A stretch of 10,338 nucleotides of DNA from Phycisphaerales bacterium (GCA_026982035.1 JALSHW010000294.1:1-10338); one strand, 5' to 3'. Shown: positions 1 to 7,336, counted from the stretch's first letter. Numbers and translations: made by a program. The notes: a model not told the origin generated them from the letters alone.

Positions 1-780
1 GATGTCGCTTGGATCGGTGTGGGGATCGGTGTGGGGGGTGGTGTGGGGGTTTTTGTGGACATTGGCCAGGCGACCGGCGTAGTCCCAGCGGAGGAGTCCT
101 AGGGGGTTGAGTCGGGATTCGGCGCCGCCTGTGAGGCAGAGGTCGGCGGCGTTGCGTTGGATGACGCGGGTGGATTCGATGATGGAGAGGAGGGCACCGG
201 CTTCGGCGCCCATGATGGTGTTGGATGGGCCACAGAAGCCATGGATGATGGTGACATGGCAGGCGGGCATGTTGGGGAGGTATTTGAGGAGCCAGAGTGG
301 TGGGAGGTTGTTCATGCCTGCGTTACCTGGTTCTTCGGTGCCCCAGTTTTTGGTGTTGAAGGTGCCGGTGTCGTCGGTGGCGGTGACGACGGCGCGGGAC
401 ATTTCGGCGGTGTCGGCGGCGATGAGTCCGGCACCGATTTGGCAGCCGGAGCGGGTGGGATTGGTGGAAAACCCTTGGTCGTTTTCATCTGAACCTGCGG
501 TGAGGAGTCCGGCATCGTCGGCGGCGATTTTGGCGGCGATGACGGCGAGTTCGGTGTCACGGGCCATGACTTTGGTGGCTTTGCGGTAGGACTTGGGGAC
601 CCAGTCGCGGACCTTGGCGTTGACTTGGCCGGCAAGGGGGTAGGAGAATCCTGAGGCATCGAAGGTTTCGATGGGGGTGATGGAGGAGGTTTCGGTTTGG
701 AGGGAGTGCCAAAAGGATTCGGAGGAGTCGGCGATGGAGCAGAGTGGGCCCAGTCCTGTGATGACGATGGATCGGTTCAT
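1..780 (-). CDS. FabF-like beta-ketoacyl synthase with Cys-to-Glu active site (3' end outside window)
   Basis: The 260 codons visible from the ATG at 780 to the left edge read through without a stop. The start MNRSIVITGLGPL is the usual opening of KAS II/FabF enzymes, which condense malonyl-ACP with an acyl chain in fatty acid or polyketide synthesis. Further family marks are KVMARDTELAV (residues 70-80), CQIGAGL (113-119), NMPACHVTIIHGFCGPSNT (170-188) and LCLTGGAESRLNPLGLL (215-231). Where FabF has the nucleophile in a TACATG-type motif, this protein has MGAEAGA (190-196), so Glu193 replaces the cysteine. Chain-length factors (Gln there) and decarboxylating KSQ domains are known families with a changed cysteine, so a non-condensing partner role is possible. 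The His/His/Lys half of the active site lies beyond the window. Residues 242-258 hold a repetitive HTxP stretch. No clear Shine-Dalgarno precedes the ATG. The KS fold is sure; the exact role is open. Confidence 0.88.
   Translation of the reverse strand, partial: MNRSIVITGLGPLCSIADSSESFWHSLQTETSSITPIETFDASGFSYPLAGQVNAKVRDWVPKSYRKATKVMARDTELAVIAAKIAADDAGLLTAGSDENDQGFSTNPTRSGCQIGAGLIAADTAEMSRAVVTATDDTGTFNTKNWGTEEPGNAGMNNLPPLWLLKYLPNMPACHVTIIHGFCGPSNTIMGAEAGALLSIIESTRVIQRNAADLCLTGGAESRLNPLGLLRWDYAGRLANVHKNPHTTPHTDPHTDPSDI
11..46. repeat. Three-copy 12-bp tandem repeat inside the ketosynthase gene
   Basis: GGATCGGTGTGG occurs at 11-22 and again at 23-34, followed by the variant GGGGTGGTGTGG at 35-46. 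Read on the minus strand it encodes the repeated PHTT/PHTD residues in a surface-loop region of the ketosynthase. Each unit is four codons, so copy-number change would keep the reading frame. Only three units are visible. Confidence 0.75.
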
Positions 781-988
781 GGGGGATCATATCTGGATGG
801 AGAGGTCCGGGCGATGGGTGGTTGTTATTGGCCTTGGGATGGAATCATGTGATTATTTCCGTGCAATTGGGTTGTGGTGTTGATAGAGTGGGGTGTTCTT
901 TGCCGGATGATTCTGGCGTGACTACTGAAACTGATGGATTTGTACTTCATCACTATTTGATATCGATTTGAAAACGAGGGTACAACAG

Positions 989-2272
989 ATGATTTTTACT
1001 GAGGATCGAGACTCACGGATGTTGGTTCGCTTTGTGCGTGTCGGCTTTGTTGGGCTGATGATGGTGGTGATGATGCTGTATGTGTTGAGCATCAATCAGA
1101 CGGCGGGGGATCTTGAGGTTGGATTTGCCAAGCGTTGGTGGGTGCCTGTGGCGACGGCGTTGTTTTTGTCGGGATTGTTTCTTGCTGTTGATGTGTTGAT
1201 GCCTCGGAAGAAGATTTCGATGATTTCGGGGGTGGTGTTTGGGTTGATGGCGGGGTTGATGGCGGCGTGGGTGTTTTCGACGATTATTGATTTGGTGGTG
1301 CAATCGTGGGATTTTGAGGCGGGGTCTTTTGTGTCGGCGGTGAAGGTGTTGCTTGGGGTGTCGTTGTCGTTTCTTGGGATTACGACGGTGTTGCAATCAC
1401 AGGATGATTTTCGGTTGGTGATTCCGTATGTGGAGTTTGCCAAGCAGATTCGTGGGCCTCGTCCGTTGTTGCTTGATAGTTCTGCGTTGATTGATGCGCG
1501 GATTGTTGATATCGCGGCTTCGGGGTTGATTCAGCAGGCGATAGTGATTCCGCAGTTTGTGCTTGAAGAGTTGCAGACGATGGCTGATTCTCGGGATCGG
1601 ATGAAGCGGAATAAGGGTCGGCGTGGGCTTGATATGGTGAGCAGGTTGCAGCGGATGAGGGCTGTGGATGTGGTGATTGATACGACACCGGTGCAGAAGA
1701 AGGCGGTGGACCTTGGGCTTGTTGAGCTTGCTGAGGGGCTCAAGGGGATGATTGTGACGCTTGATACGGGGCTTGCGCGGATTGCTTCGATTCAGAAGAT
1801 TCCGGTGTTGGAGATTCATGATTTGAGCAATGCGCTCAAGCCGACGGTGATTCCTGGGAAGATGATTCATGTGGATTTGATCAAGGCCGGGGAGCAGCAG
1901 GGGCAGGCCGTTGGGTATTTGGATGATGGGACGATGGTGGTTGCTGAGGATGGGCACGATTTTATTGGTCAGACCAAGGATTTGGTGATTACCAGTTCGA
2001 TGCAGACGGCTGCTGGGCGGTTGTTGTTTGCTCGTGTGGATATGGCCCAGCCGGGGTATGAGGGGGAGCTTCCGGGTGATCCTGGGTTTGGACAGGGGCA
2101 TGGGTATCGGGGGCAGCATCATGATGAGGAGCATCATCAGCATGGTCACCATAATGATCATGATGGTCATGATGAGGAGCCGCATCACGAGGTCAAGCCC
2201 GCCGAGATCAAGGGGCCGACGGTCGTGGGTGATCCTCACGCCAGGGGTACGCCGAGGAATCCGAGACGGTAA
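989..2272 (+). CDS. YacL-like integral membrane protein with PIN and TRAM domains and a His-rich tail
   Basis: This is a 427-residue protein of the YacL/PIN-TRAM ATPase-like membrane family, thought to be a membrane-anchored nuclease or RNA-binding protein. Four hydrophobic segments lie at about 12-34, 50-70, 77-103 and 113-135. The PIN domain (about 159-280) shows LLLDSSALIDARI (Asp163), PQFVLEELQ (Glu193/Glu194), KRNKGRRGLD (206-215) and IVTLDTGLA (Asp259), the acidic residues expected for metal-dependent RNA cleavage. A TRAM-like part follows at about 285-350, including GYLDDGTMVVAEDG and SSMQTAAGRLLFA, close to Bacillus YacL. The tail at 371-400 carries 12 histidines in 30 residues and is an addition to the usual family layout. 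An in-frame TTG at 968 is possible, but ATG 989 is preferred because GAGGG at 976-980 sits 8 bases upstream. The gene may share a transcript with the SulP gene 111 bases downstream. The RNA substrate is unknown. Confidence 0.92.
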   Translation: MIFTEDRDSRMLVRFVRVGFVGLMMVVMMLYVLSINQTAGDLEVGFAKRWWVPVATALFLSGLFLAVDVLMPRKKISMISGVVFGLMAGLMAAWVFSTIIDLVVQSWDFEAGSFVSAVKVLLGVSLSFLGITTVLQSQDDFRLVIPYVEFAKQIRGPRPLLLDSSALIDARIVDIAASGLIQQAIVIPQFVLEELQTMADSRDRMKRNKGRRGLDMVSRLQRMRAVDVVIDTTPVQKKAVDLGLVELAEGLKGMIVTLDTGLARIASIQKIPVLEIHDLSNALKPTVIPGKMIHVDLIKAGEQQGQAVGYLDDGTMVVAEDGHDFIGQTKDLVITSSMQTAAGRLLFARVDMAQPGYEGELPGDPGFGQGHGYRGQHHDEEHHQHGHHNDHDGHDEEPHHEVKPAEIKGPTVVGDPHARGTPRNPRR

Positions 2273-2383
2273 AGATTTAATTCAAGACACACTCTTGCGC
2301 TGCGATGATTCTCGTTGTGTGTGTATTCATCAGGCCGGCACGATGGGTGTGTCCAGCGATATCGGGATAGGAAATACAGACAT

Positions 2384-3946
2384 ATGAAAATACCAAGCAT
2401 GCCCGCAGCCAAGATCGGCGGCGACGATTCGTGGTCGATCAAGAATGAAATACTCTCCGGGCTGACGGTTGCCCTTGCGTTGGTTCCTGAGGCGGTGGCG
2501 TTTGCGATTATTGCTGGCGTTGAGCCGCTTGTTGGGTTGTATGCGGCGTTTATGGTGGGGTTGCTTGCGGCGGTGTTTGGTGGTCGGCCTGGGATGATCT
2601 CTGGGGCGACGGGTGCGATGGCGATTGTGATGGTGGCGCTCGTTGCCGATCATGGGGTTGAGTTTTTGTTTGCGACGGTGGTGTTGACGGGGTTGCTCCA
2701 GATGGCCGCGGGGGTGTTGCGTCTTGGGAAATATATTCGCATTGTGCCTCATCCGGTGATGCTTGGATTTGTCAATGGCTTGGCGATCGTGATCTTTTTG
2801 GCGCAGTTGGAGCAGTTTAAGGTCAAAGGGCCTGATGGCGGGCACGAGTGGATGACGGGGACACCGATGTTGTTGTTCCTTGGGTTGATCGCAGCGACGA
2901 TGGTGATTATTCACTTTTTGCCCAAGATCACCAAGATCGTGCCATCGTCATTGGCGGCGATCGTGGTGGTTTCATTGGTCGTCATCGGGTTTGATCTCGA
3001 TACGAACACCGTGAAGGACATGCTCGGTGAAGGGGAGACAATGAAGGGCGGGTTCCCGACTTTTCATTATCCGCAGGTTGCTTGGACACTTGAAAACCTG
3101 ATGATTATCTTGCCTTATGCGATCACGCTGGCCGGGGTTGGATTAATCGAATCGCTCTTGACGATGACGCTCATCGACGAGATGACCGACACGCGCGGGC
3201 GGGGGAATAAGGAATGCATCGGTCAGGGCATCGCCAACTCGGTGTGCGGCCTCTTTGGTGGCATGGGCGGATGCGCGATGATCGGGCAGAGCATGATTAA
3301 CATCAACTCTGGCGGACGCAAGCGTTTATCAGGAATCAGCGCGGCGTTGTTCCTGCTGGCGTTTATTTTGTTTGCAAGCAAATACATCGAGATGATCCCG
3401 ATGGCGGTGCTTGTCGGGGTGATGTTCATGGTCGTGATCGGGACCTTCGAGTGGTCGAGCTTTCGGATCATGCGGAAGATTCCGATGAAGGATGCGTTTG
3501 TGTTGATCTTGGTGTCGGCGGTGACGGTGTATCACGATCTGGCGATGGCGGTGGTGGTTGGGGTGATTGTGTCGGTGCTGATCTTTGCGTGGGAACACGC
3601 TCGGCATATTCATGTTGTCAAGCGCGATGAGCCGGATGGGACGCGGGTGTATGAGCTCAATGGGCCTTTGTTCTTTGGGTGCATCAATGAGTTCAAGCAG
3701 TTCTTCGACCCGGCCAACGATCCTGACAATGTGGTGATCGAGTTCCGCAACTCGCGGGTGGTGGATCATTCTGCGATCGAGGCGATTGACAATTTGGCCG
3801 TCAAGTATCGCAAGGCGGGGAAGACTTTGCATCTTCGGCATTTGAGTGAGGACTGCCGACTGTTGCTGCGTAAGGCGGGGGATATGGTGGTGGTCAATGT
3901 GCTTGAAGATCCGGATTATCATGTGGCCGATGATGAGCTTGCGTAG
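2384..3946 (+). CDS. SulP-family anion transporter with C-terminal STAS domain
   Basis: This 520-residue inner-membrane permease belongs to the SulP (SLC26) family, which moves sulfate, bicarbonate or similar anions, commonly with Na+ or H+. The membrane part (about 20-400) has the family signatures VPEAVAFAIIAGVEPLVGLY (34-53), SGATGAMAIV (73-82), GFVNGLAIVIFLAQL (128-142), GVGLIESLLT (241-250) and the conserved block around ECIGQGIANSVCGLFGGMGG (267-286). The STAS domain (about 411-512) includes GPLFFGCINEF and VVDHSAIEAID. Length matches a full SulP-STAS protein. The frame is open back to 2315, but ATG 2384 is chosen because the homologous region begins after it and AGGA (2369-2372) precedes it by 11 bases. 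The next gene starts 11 bases after the stop, which suggests co-transcription. Substrate cannot be told from sequence; bicarbonate and sulfate are both reasonable. Confidence 0.94.
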   Translation: MKIPSMPAAKIGGDDSWSIKNEILSGLTVALALVPEAVAFAIIAGVEPLVGLYAAFMVGLLAAVFGGRPGMISGATGAMAIVMVALVADHGVEFLFATVVLTGLLQMAAGVLRLGKYIRIVPHPVMLGFVNGLAIVIFLAQLEQFKVKGPDGGHEWMTGTPMLLFLGLIAATMVIIHFLPKITKIVPSSLAAIVVVSLVVIGFDLDTNTVKDMLGEGETMKGGFPTFHYPQVAWTLENLMIILPYAITLAGVGLIESLLTMTLIDEMTDTRGRGNKECIGQGIANSVCGLFGGMGGCAMIGQSMININSGGRKRLSGISAALFLLAFILFASKYIEMIPMAVLVGVMFMVVIGTFEWSSFRIMRKIPMKDAFVLILVSAVTVYHDLAMAVVVGVIVSVLIFAWEHARHIHVVKRDEPDGTRVYELNGPLFFGCINEFKQFFDPANDPDNVVIEFRNSRVVDHSAIEAIDNLAVKYRKAGKTLHLRHLSEDCRLLLRKAGDMVVVNVLEDPDYHVADDELA

Positions 3947-3957
3947 ACTTATTGGGT

Positions 3958-4431
3958 ATGAGTGAGTCAATCAAGAGTCCGTTGATCAAAGGGAAACCGG
4001 CGTGGCATGTGCGACGGGAACGGTTCCATGCGTTGTTGTTGCTTGTGAACGGGCCTTTGGTTTTCTTTTTTGTGGTCTTTGCAGATTCTGATGATTTGTG
4101 GAATTTGCCGGGGTGGTTGAGTGGGCTTGCGATGCTTGGTTGGTTGGCCGTGATGTTGTACGCCATGAGTTTGTATATGAATCGGTATGGGCTGAGTGTG
4201 TGGCAGATGAATAAGACATTGCTCGGCACAATTGATGGCGTGCCATGTCCGAACTGTTTGTATCCGTTGTGCGGGCTCGACGAGGCGGATGCGGTGTTTG
4301 TGTGTCCTGAGTGTGGCTGTGGGATTCGGGGGGCTGATGCGATCCGGGCTTGGGAATCGTTGCGTGGGTATGTGATTCCCAAGAGTTGGGGTGAGGCGTG
4401 GGAGAAACGTTTGGATGGGATTGGTGAGTGA
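3958..4431 (+). CDS. Small two-helix membrane protein with zinc-ribbon-like cysteine cluster
   Basis: This 157-residue protein belongs to no family I can name. Residues 1-22 are basic and hydrophilic. Two hydrophobic segments follow at about 24-43 and 53-73, then a soluble part with VPCPNCLYPLCGL (95-107) and VCPECGCGI (115-123). Cys97, Cys100, Cys116 and Cys119 form a CxxC...CxxC pair typical of a structural zinc ribbon; Cys105 and Cys121 are extra. The order of charges suggests that the ribbon is cytoplasmic, but this is inference. ATG 3958 is preferred to TTG 3952. It has no strong Shine-Dalgarno, which fits translational coupling to the SulP gene ending 11 bases upstream. A hairpin follows directly at 4438. 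It could be an accessory or regulatory partner of the transporter, or only a co-transcribed hypothetical protein. Confidence 0.8.
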   Translation: MSESIKSPLIKGKPAWHVRRERFHALLLLVNGPLVFFFVVFADSDDLWNLPGWLSGLAMLGWLAVMLYAMSLYMNRYGLSVWQMNKTLLGTIDGVPCPNCLYPLCGLDEADAVFVCPECGCGIRGADAIRAWESLRGYVIPKSWGEAWEKRLDGIGE

Positions 4432-4437
4432 TTGAAA

Positions 4438-4466
4438 CCCGACTGCGCCGAAGACGGCGAGTCGGG
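4438..4466. terminator. Hairpin between convergent genes, probable bidirectional terminator
   Basis: CCCGACT (4438-4444) pairs with AGTCGGG (4460-4466), and CGCCG (4446-4450) with CGGCG (4455-4459), leaving loop AAGA and one bulged G at 4445. It lies 6 bases after the stop of the zinc-ribbon gene and about 61 bases past the stop of kbl, so it can serve both. No U-tract follows on the plus strand; on the minus strand only a short GGGTTTCAA follows. Confidence 0.65.
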
Positions 4467-4527
4467 GCACCCGGCACAATGTGTGCATCAACATTACACT
4501 CATTAGTATCGCAAAGTTTGCAGAGGT

Positions 4528-5901
4528 TCATAATTTCTTCAACGCCTCGACGAGTTGGTCTACATGTGCCTCGGTATGGGCGGCGGACATTTGGATTCTC
4601 AGCCGGGCTTCGCCTTCGGGGACGACGGGGTGGCCGAAGCCGATGACGAAGATGTTGTGTTCGAGGAGTTGTTTGGACATGGCGATGGCTTTTTCGGTGG
4701 GGCCGACGATGATGGGGCAGATGGCTGTTGGGGAGTCGAGGACTTCGAAATCGGTTTTGGATTTGATCTGCTGGCGGCAGTAGGTGGTGATGTCGCGGAG
4801 TCTTTGGACGCGATCGGGTTCGTTCATGAGGGTTTGGATCGCGGCGTTGGCACTGGCGGCGACGGTGACTGGGAGGGCGTTGCTAAAGAGGGTTGGTCGG
4901 CCTCGTTGGATGATGAGGTCGATGAGTTGTTGGGATGCGGCGATGAAGCCGCCGGCGCCGCCTCCGAGTCCTTTGCCGAGTGTGCCGGTGAAGATGTCGA
5001 CGGTGCCGTTTTCTGGGGAGTATGGGCGTGGAGCGAAGACCCCCTCCGTCTGCGAAGAGGCGGGGGAGGTGGAAGAAGGAAGACCCCCTCCGTCGCTGCG
5101 CGACACCTCCCCCGGAAGCCCGGGGGAGGCGAAAGAGGAGCCGGGGGAGGCGAGGGGGGCGCACATGCCGTAGTGTTCGTGGGTGCCTCGGCCGGTTTTT
5201 CCGAGGACGCCGTGGGCGTGGGAGTCGTCGACGACGAGGAGGGCGTTGTATTGATCGCAGAGTATTCTCAGTTCCGGAAGATTTGCAATGTCGCCTTCCA
5301 TGGAGAAGATGCCGTCGGTGATGAGCCAGATTTGGCCTGTGATTTCGGGGTTGTTTTTGGCTTTTTCGAGGATTTCACGGGCCGAGTTCATGTCGGAGTG
5401 TTTGTAGATTCCTTTTTTGACGCCTTTCTTGATGACGGGGGTCAGGCGCATCGCGTCGATGATGCAGGCGTGGTTGAGTTCGTCGGAGATGATGATGTCG
5501 CCTGGCTCGCAGACGGTGGGGAAGAGTGCTTCGGTGGCGTTCCAGCAACTCACGAAGGTGTAGGCGGCTTCGGTGCCCATGTAGGTGGCAATCGTCTTTT
5601 CAAGAGCATGGTGGGGGGTGAAGGTGCCACAGATGAAGCGGACCGAGGCGGTGCCGGCGCCGTAGGTACGCAACGCTTCGATGCCTGCTTCGATGACGGC
5701 GGGGTGGTTGGCGAGCCCGAGGTAGTTGTTGGAGCACATGCAGATGCGTTCGTGACGGCTGCCGTCTTCGTCGATCATGGTGACGGTTGCGTCCATGGGG
5801 GAGTCGATGGTTTGGAGGATTTTTGTTTGGCCTGCGCCAGCGAGGGTGTCGAGGATTTCTTTGGTGCGGATGGCGAAGGGAGAGGCGGTGGTCGTGGTCA
5901 T
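4528..5901 (-). CDS. kbl: 2-amino-3-ketobutyrate CoA ligase (glycine C-acetyltransferase) with in-frame repeat insertion
   Basis: Kbl is a cytosolic PLP enzyme that cleaves 2-amino-3-oxobutyrate with CoA into glycine and acetyl-CoA, the second step of threonine breakdown after threonine dehydrogenase. No tdh gene is in the window. The 457-residue product matches Kbl across its length: CSNNYLGLANHP (56-67), GTASVRFICGTF (83-94), SDELNHACIIDAMRL (139-153), TDGIFSMEGDIANL (195-208), VVDDSHAHG (Asp225, His228), TGTLGK with PLP Lys310, and HPVVPEGEARLRIQMSAAHT (424-443). BioF and serine palmitoyltransferase are relatives, but the ASVRFICGT and PVVPxGxARxRxQMSAAHT wording is that of Kbl. The usual length is about 398; here about 51 extra residues (roughly 247-297, rich in Pro, Ser and Gly) separate His228 from Lys310. 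They are encoded by a palindromic repeat element. ATG 5901 is preceded by AAGGA at 10 bases; a TACAAT -10-like hexamer lies at 5942-5937. Function with the insertion is likely but unproven. Confidence 0.93.
   Translation of the reverse strand: MTTTTASPFAIRTKEILDTLAGAGQTKILQTIDSPMDATVTMIDEDGSRHERICMCSNNYLGLANHPAVIEAGIEALRTYGAGTASVRFICGTFTPHHALEKTIATYMGTEAAYTFVSCWNATEALFPTVCEPGDIIISDELNHACIIDAMRLTPVIKKGVKKGIYKHSDMNSAREILEKAKNNPEITGQIWLITDGIFSMEGDIANLPELRILCDQYNALLVVDDSHAHGVLGKTGRGTHEHYGMCAPLASPGSSFASPGLPGEVSRSDGGGLPSSTSPASSQTEGVFAPRPYSPENGTVDIFTGTLGKGLGGGAGGFIAASQQLIDLIIQRGRPTLFSNALPVTVAASANAAIQTLMNEPDRVQRLRDITTYCRQQIKSKTDFEVLDSPTAICPIIVGPTEKAIAMSKQLLEHNIFVIGFGHPVVPEGEARLRIQMSAAHTEAHVDQLVEALKKL
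5011..5163. repeat. Palindromic GC-rich repeat element inserted in frame in kbl
   Basis: About 153 bases of sequence unlike the rest of kbl. A 16-base direct repeat, GAAGACCCCCTCCGTC, occurs at 5035-5050 and 5079-5094. Two stems are nested beside it: GTCGC/GCGAC (5092-5096 with 5100-5104) and a perfect 10-base stem CCTCCCCCGG/CCGGGGGAGG (5106-5115 with 5120-5129, loop AAGC). A further CCGGGGGAGG copy stands at 5141-5150, and CGGGGGAGG at 5061-5069. This layout of C-rich and G-rich arms around small inner hairpins resembles REP-like or RPE-like small palindromic elements. Outer boundaries are estimated from where Kbl homology stops and resumes. Confidence 0.8.
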
Positions 5902-5969
5902 GGCTGGGGATTCCTTGAAAGAGCGTGGTTTGTCTGATTGTAGGAAGATTGAGCGGGTAGGATTGGTGA

Positions 5970-7295
5970 GTGAACAAACGCCAACGCAGCAAACTTGAAG
6001 GGATACTGGAGTCGTTGTCCAAGAAGGACAAGGACCGGGTCTATGAGGATGCACGCACACAGCGGTCGGCGGCTCAGAAGCGGCGGCGGTCCAAAGCACG
6101 AGAGACTGAAGATGGCGAGCGGATCGGTGGGCGACGGCGGGCGGATCCGTTGATTGATTGGGTGTTGAGAATCGTTGAGAAGGATTTTTCGCATGCCAAG
6201 CGGGTCAAGGATACTGGGGGGGATGATGGTGATTCTGGATTGGCCGAGGGGTTGGTGGTTGAACTGACGCGTCGGCGGGCGACGGTGTTGGCCGATGGGG
6301 AGAACGATGTTGCCAAGGCGTTTCATTGTCGGTTGAGCGCGGAGCTGGCGGCGCGGCAGCAGTCGGGGATTGCGGTTGGGGATCGGGTGGTGTATACCAA
6401 ACTTGATGCGACCGATGATGGGGAGGAGTTGTTTGAGATTGTCAGTGTGCTGGAGCGGCGGAGCAAGTTGGCTCGGCCTGATGCGCATGATCCACGGGCC
6501 GAGCGGGTGGTGGCGGCCAATGTTGATGTGGTGGTTGTGGTGGTGTCGGTGGTGTCGCCGCCGTTGCATCCGCGGTTGATTGATCGGTATTTGGTGGCGA
6601 TTGAGGCGGGTGGATGTGAGGCGATCATTGCGGTCAACAAGGTGGATTTGTTGGCGGCCGATCAGTTTGATGATGAGATGGCCAAGCTTGATCCGTATCG
6701 GGAAGCGGGGATTCCGATTGCGATCTGCGCGGCGGTGCCTGGCGGGGGGATTGCTGGTGATGGGGAGGCGACCAATGAAGGGCTTCGGGTTGATGCGTTG
6801 CGGAAGTTGCTTGCGGGGAAAACCTGTGCTTTTGTGGGGCACTCTGGGGTCGGGAAGAGTTCATTGGCCAATGCGCTTGATCCGAAGTTGGGAATTGAGA
6901 CGGGGCGCGTGCGCGAGCGGGACATGCGGGGTCGGCATACGACGACTTCGAGTTCGATGCACTTTATTGAGACGGATGATGGAGCTGGGTTGGGGGGGAT
7001 TCGGGTGATTGATACGCCTGGGGTTCGGTTCTTTGGGCTTGCGGATGTGTCGCCTGAGGAGTTGCGGTGGATGTTTCCGGAGTTTGTGGGGTATACGCAT
7101 GAGTGCAAGTTTAATGATTGTTCGCACGATCATGAGCCGGGGTGTGCGGTGCGGGTGGCCGTTGAAGCGGGGAAGATTGCTCGCGTGCGGTACGAGACTT
7201 ATTTGAGATTGCTTGAGGAGTTGCGTGTTGGGGGCAAGCCCAAGGATGTGACGCAGCGGATTCGGCCTTTGGGGGATGATGAGGGTGGTCTGTAA
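5970..7295 (+). CDS. rsgA: Ribosome small-subunit-dependent GTPase A (RsgA/YjeQ)
   Basis: RsgA is a circularly permuted GTPase that acts in late maturation of the 30S ribosomal subunit. The 441-residue protein shows an OB-fold-like part (about 93-170, including AVGDRVVYTKLD), then the GTPase motifs in permuted order: G4 NKVD (223-226), G1 GHSGVGKSS (290-298), the switch region GRHTTTSS (321-328) and G3 DTPG (348-351). The C-terminal zinc site is Cys379, Cys384, His386 and Cys392 (CKFNDCSHDHEPGC). E. coli RsgA has 350 residues. Here the extra length is mainly a basic, charged N-terminal stretch (about 1-80), plausibly for rRNA contact, and a Gly-rich loop at 256-270. Start GTG 5970 is supported by AGGA (5959-5962) at 7 bases. 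It diverges from kbl with a 68-base shared upstream region. Confidence 0.95.
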   Translation: MNKRQRSKLEGILESLSKKDKDRVYEDARTQRSAAQKRRRSKARETEDGERIGGRRRADPLIDWVLRIVEKDFSHAKRVKDTGGDDGDSGLAEGLVVELTRRRATVLADGENDVAKAFHCRLSAELAARQQSGIAVGDRVVYTKLDATDDGEELFEIVSVLERRSKLARPDAHDPRAERVVAANVDVVVVVVSVVSPPLHPRLIDRYLVAIEAGGCEAIIAVNKVDLLAADQFDDEMAKLDPYREAGIPIAICAAVPGGGIAGDGEATNEGLRVDALRKLLAGKTCAFVGHSGVGKSSLANALDPKLGIETGRVRERDMRGRHTTTSSSMHFIETDDGAGLGGIRVIDTPGVRFFGLADVSPEELRWMFPEFVGYTHECKFNDCSHDHEPGCAVRVAVEAGKIARVRYETYLRLLEELRVGGKPKDVTQRIRPLGDDEGGL

Positions 7296-7300
7296 AAACC

Positions 7301-7330
7301 AACAGGCACTAAAAAAACAGGCACTAAAAA
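7301..7330. repeat. Perfect 15-bp tandem duplication next to a terminator hairpin
   Basis: AACAGGCACTAAAAA occurs at 7301-7315 and again at 7316-7330 without a gap. On the minus strand each unit reads TTTTTAGTGCCTGTT, so the duplication places two T-runs immediately after the hairpin at 7337-7366 for transcripts of the FG-GAP gene. Confidence 0.85.
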
Positions 7331-7336
7331 CCAGCA

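Noticed and set aside
1397..2239. A 280-codon minus-strand open frame opposite the PIN-TRAM gene
   Set aside because: Low-complexity His/Pro/Arg/Leu composition and no family resemblance; the plus-strand frame gives a clear YacL-like protein.
2287..2322. ACACAC/GTGTGT pairing between the PIN-TRAM and SulP genes as a terminator
   Set aside because: The stem is only six A/C-G/T pairs with a 24-base loop and no T-run, too weak to call.
4474..4486. Small GCACA/TGTGC hairpin near the end of kbl
   Set aside because: Only five base pairs, beside a far stronger hairpin; no independent support.
5011..5163. The kbl repeat block as a CRISPR array or transposon end
   Set aside because: There are no regularly spaced identical repeats with unique spacers, no transposase and no target duplication visible; nested hairpins fit a small REP/RPE-like element better.
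4555..5937. A 460-codon open frame on the plus strand opposite kbl
   Set aside because: It is the antisense shadow of kbl. Its product is a Gly/Asp/Val-rich sequence without any domain, kept open by the strand composition bias.
5915..5943. TTGAAA with a TTGTAG hexamer as a promoter for rsgA
   Set aside because: The -10 candidate matches the consensus poorly. The minus-strand TACAAT at 5942-5937 is better but has no -35, so neither is listed as a feature.
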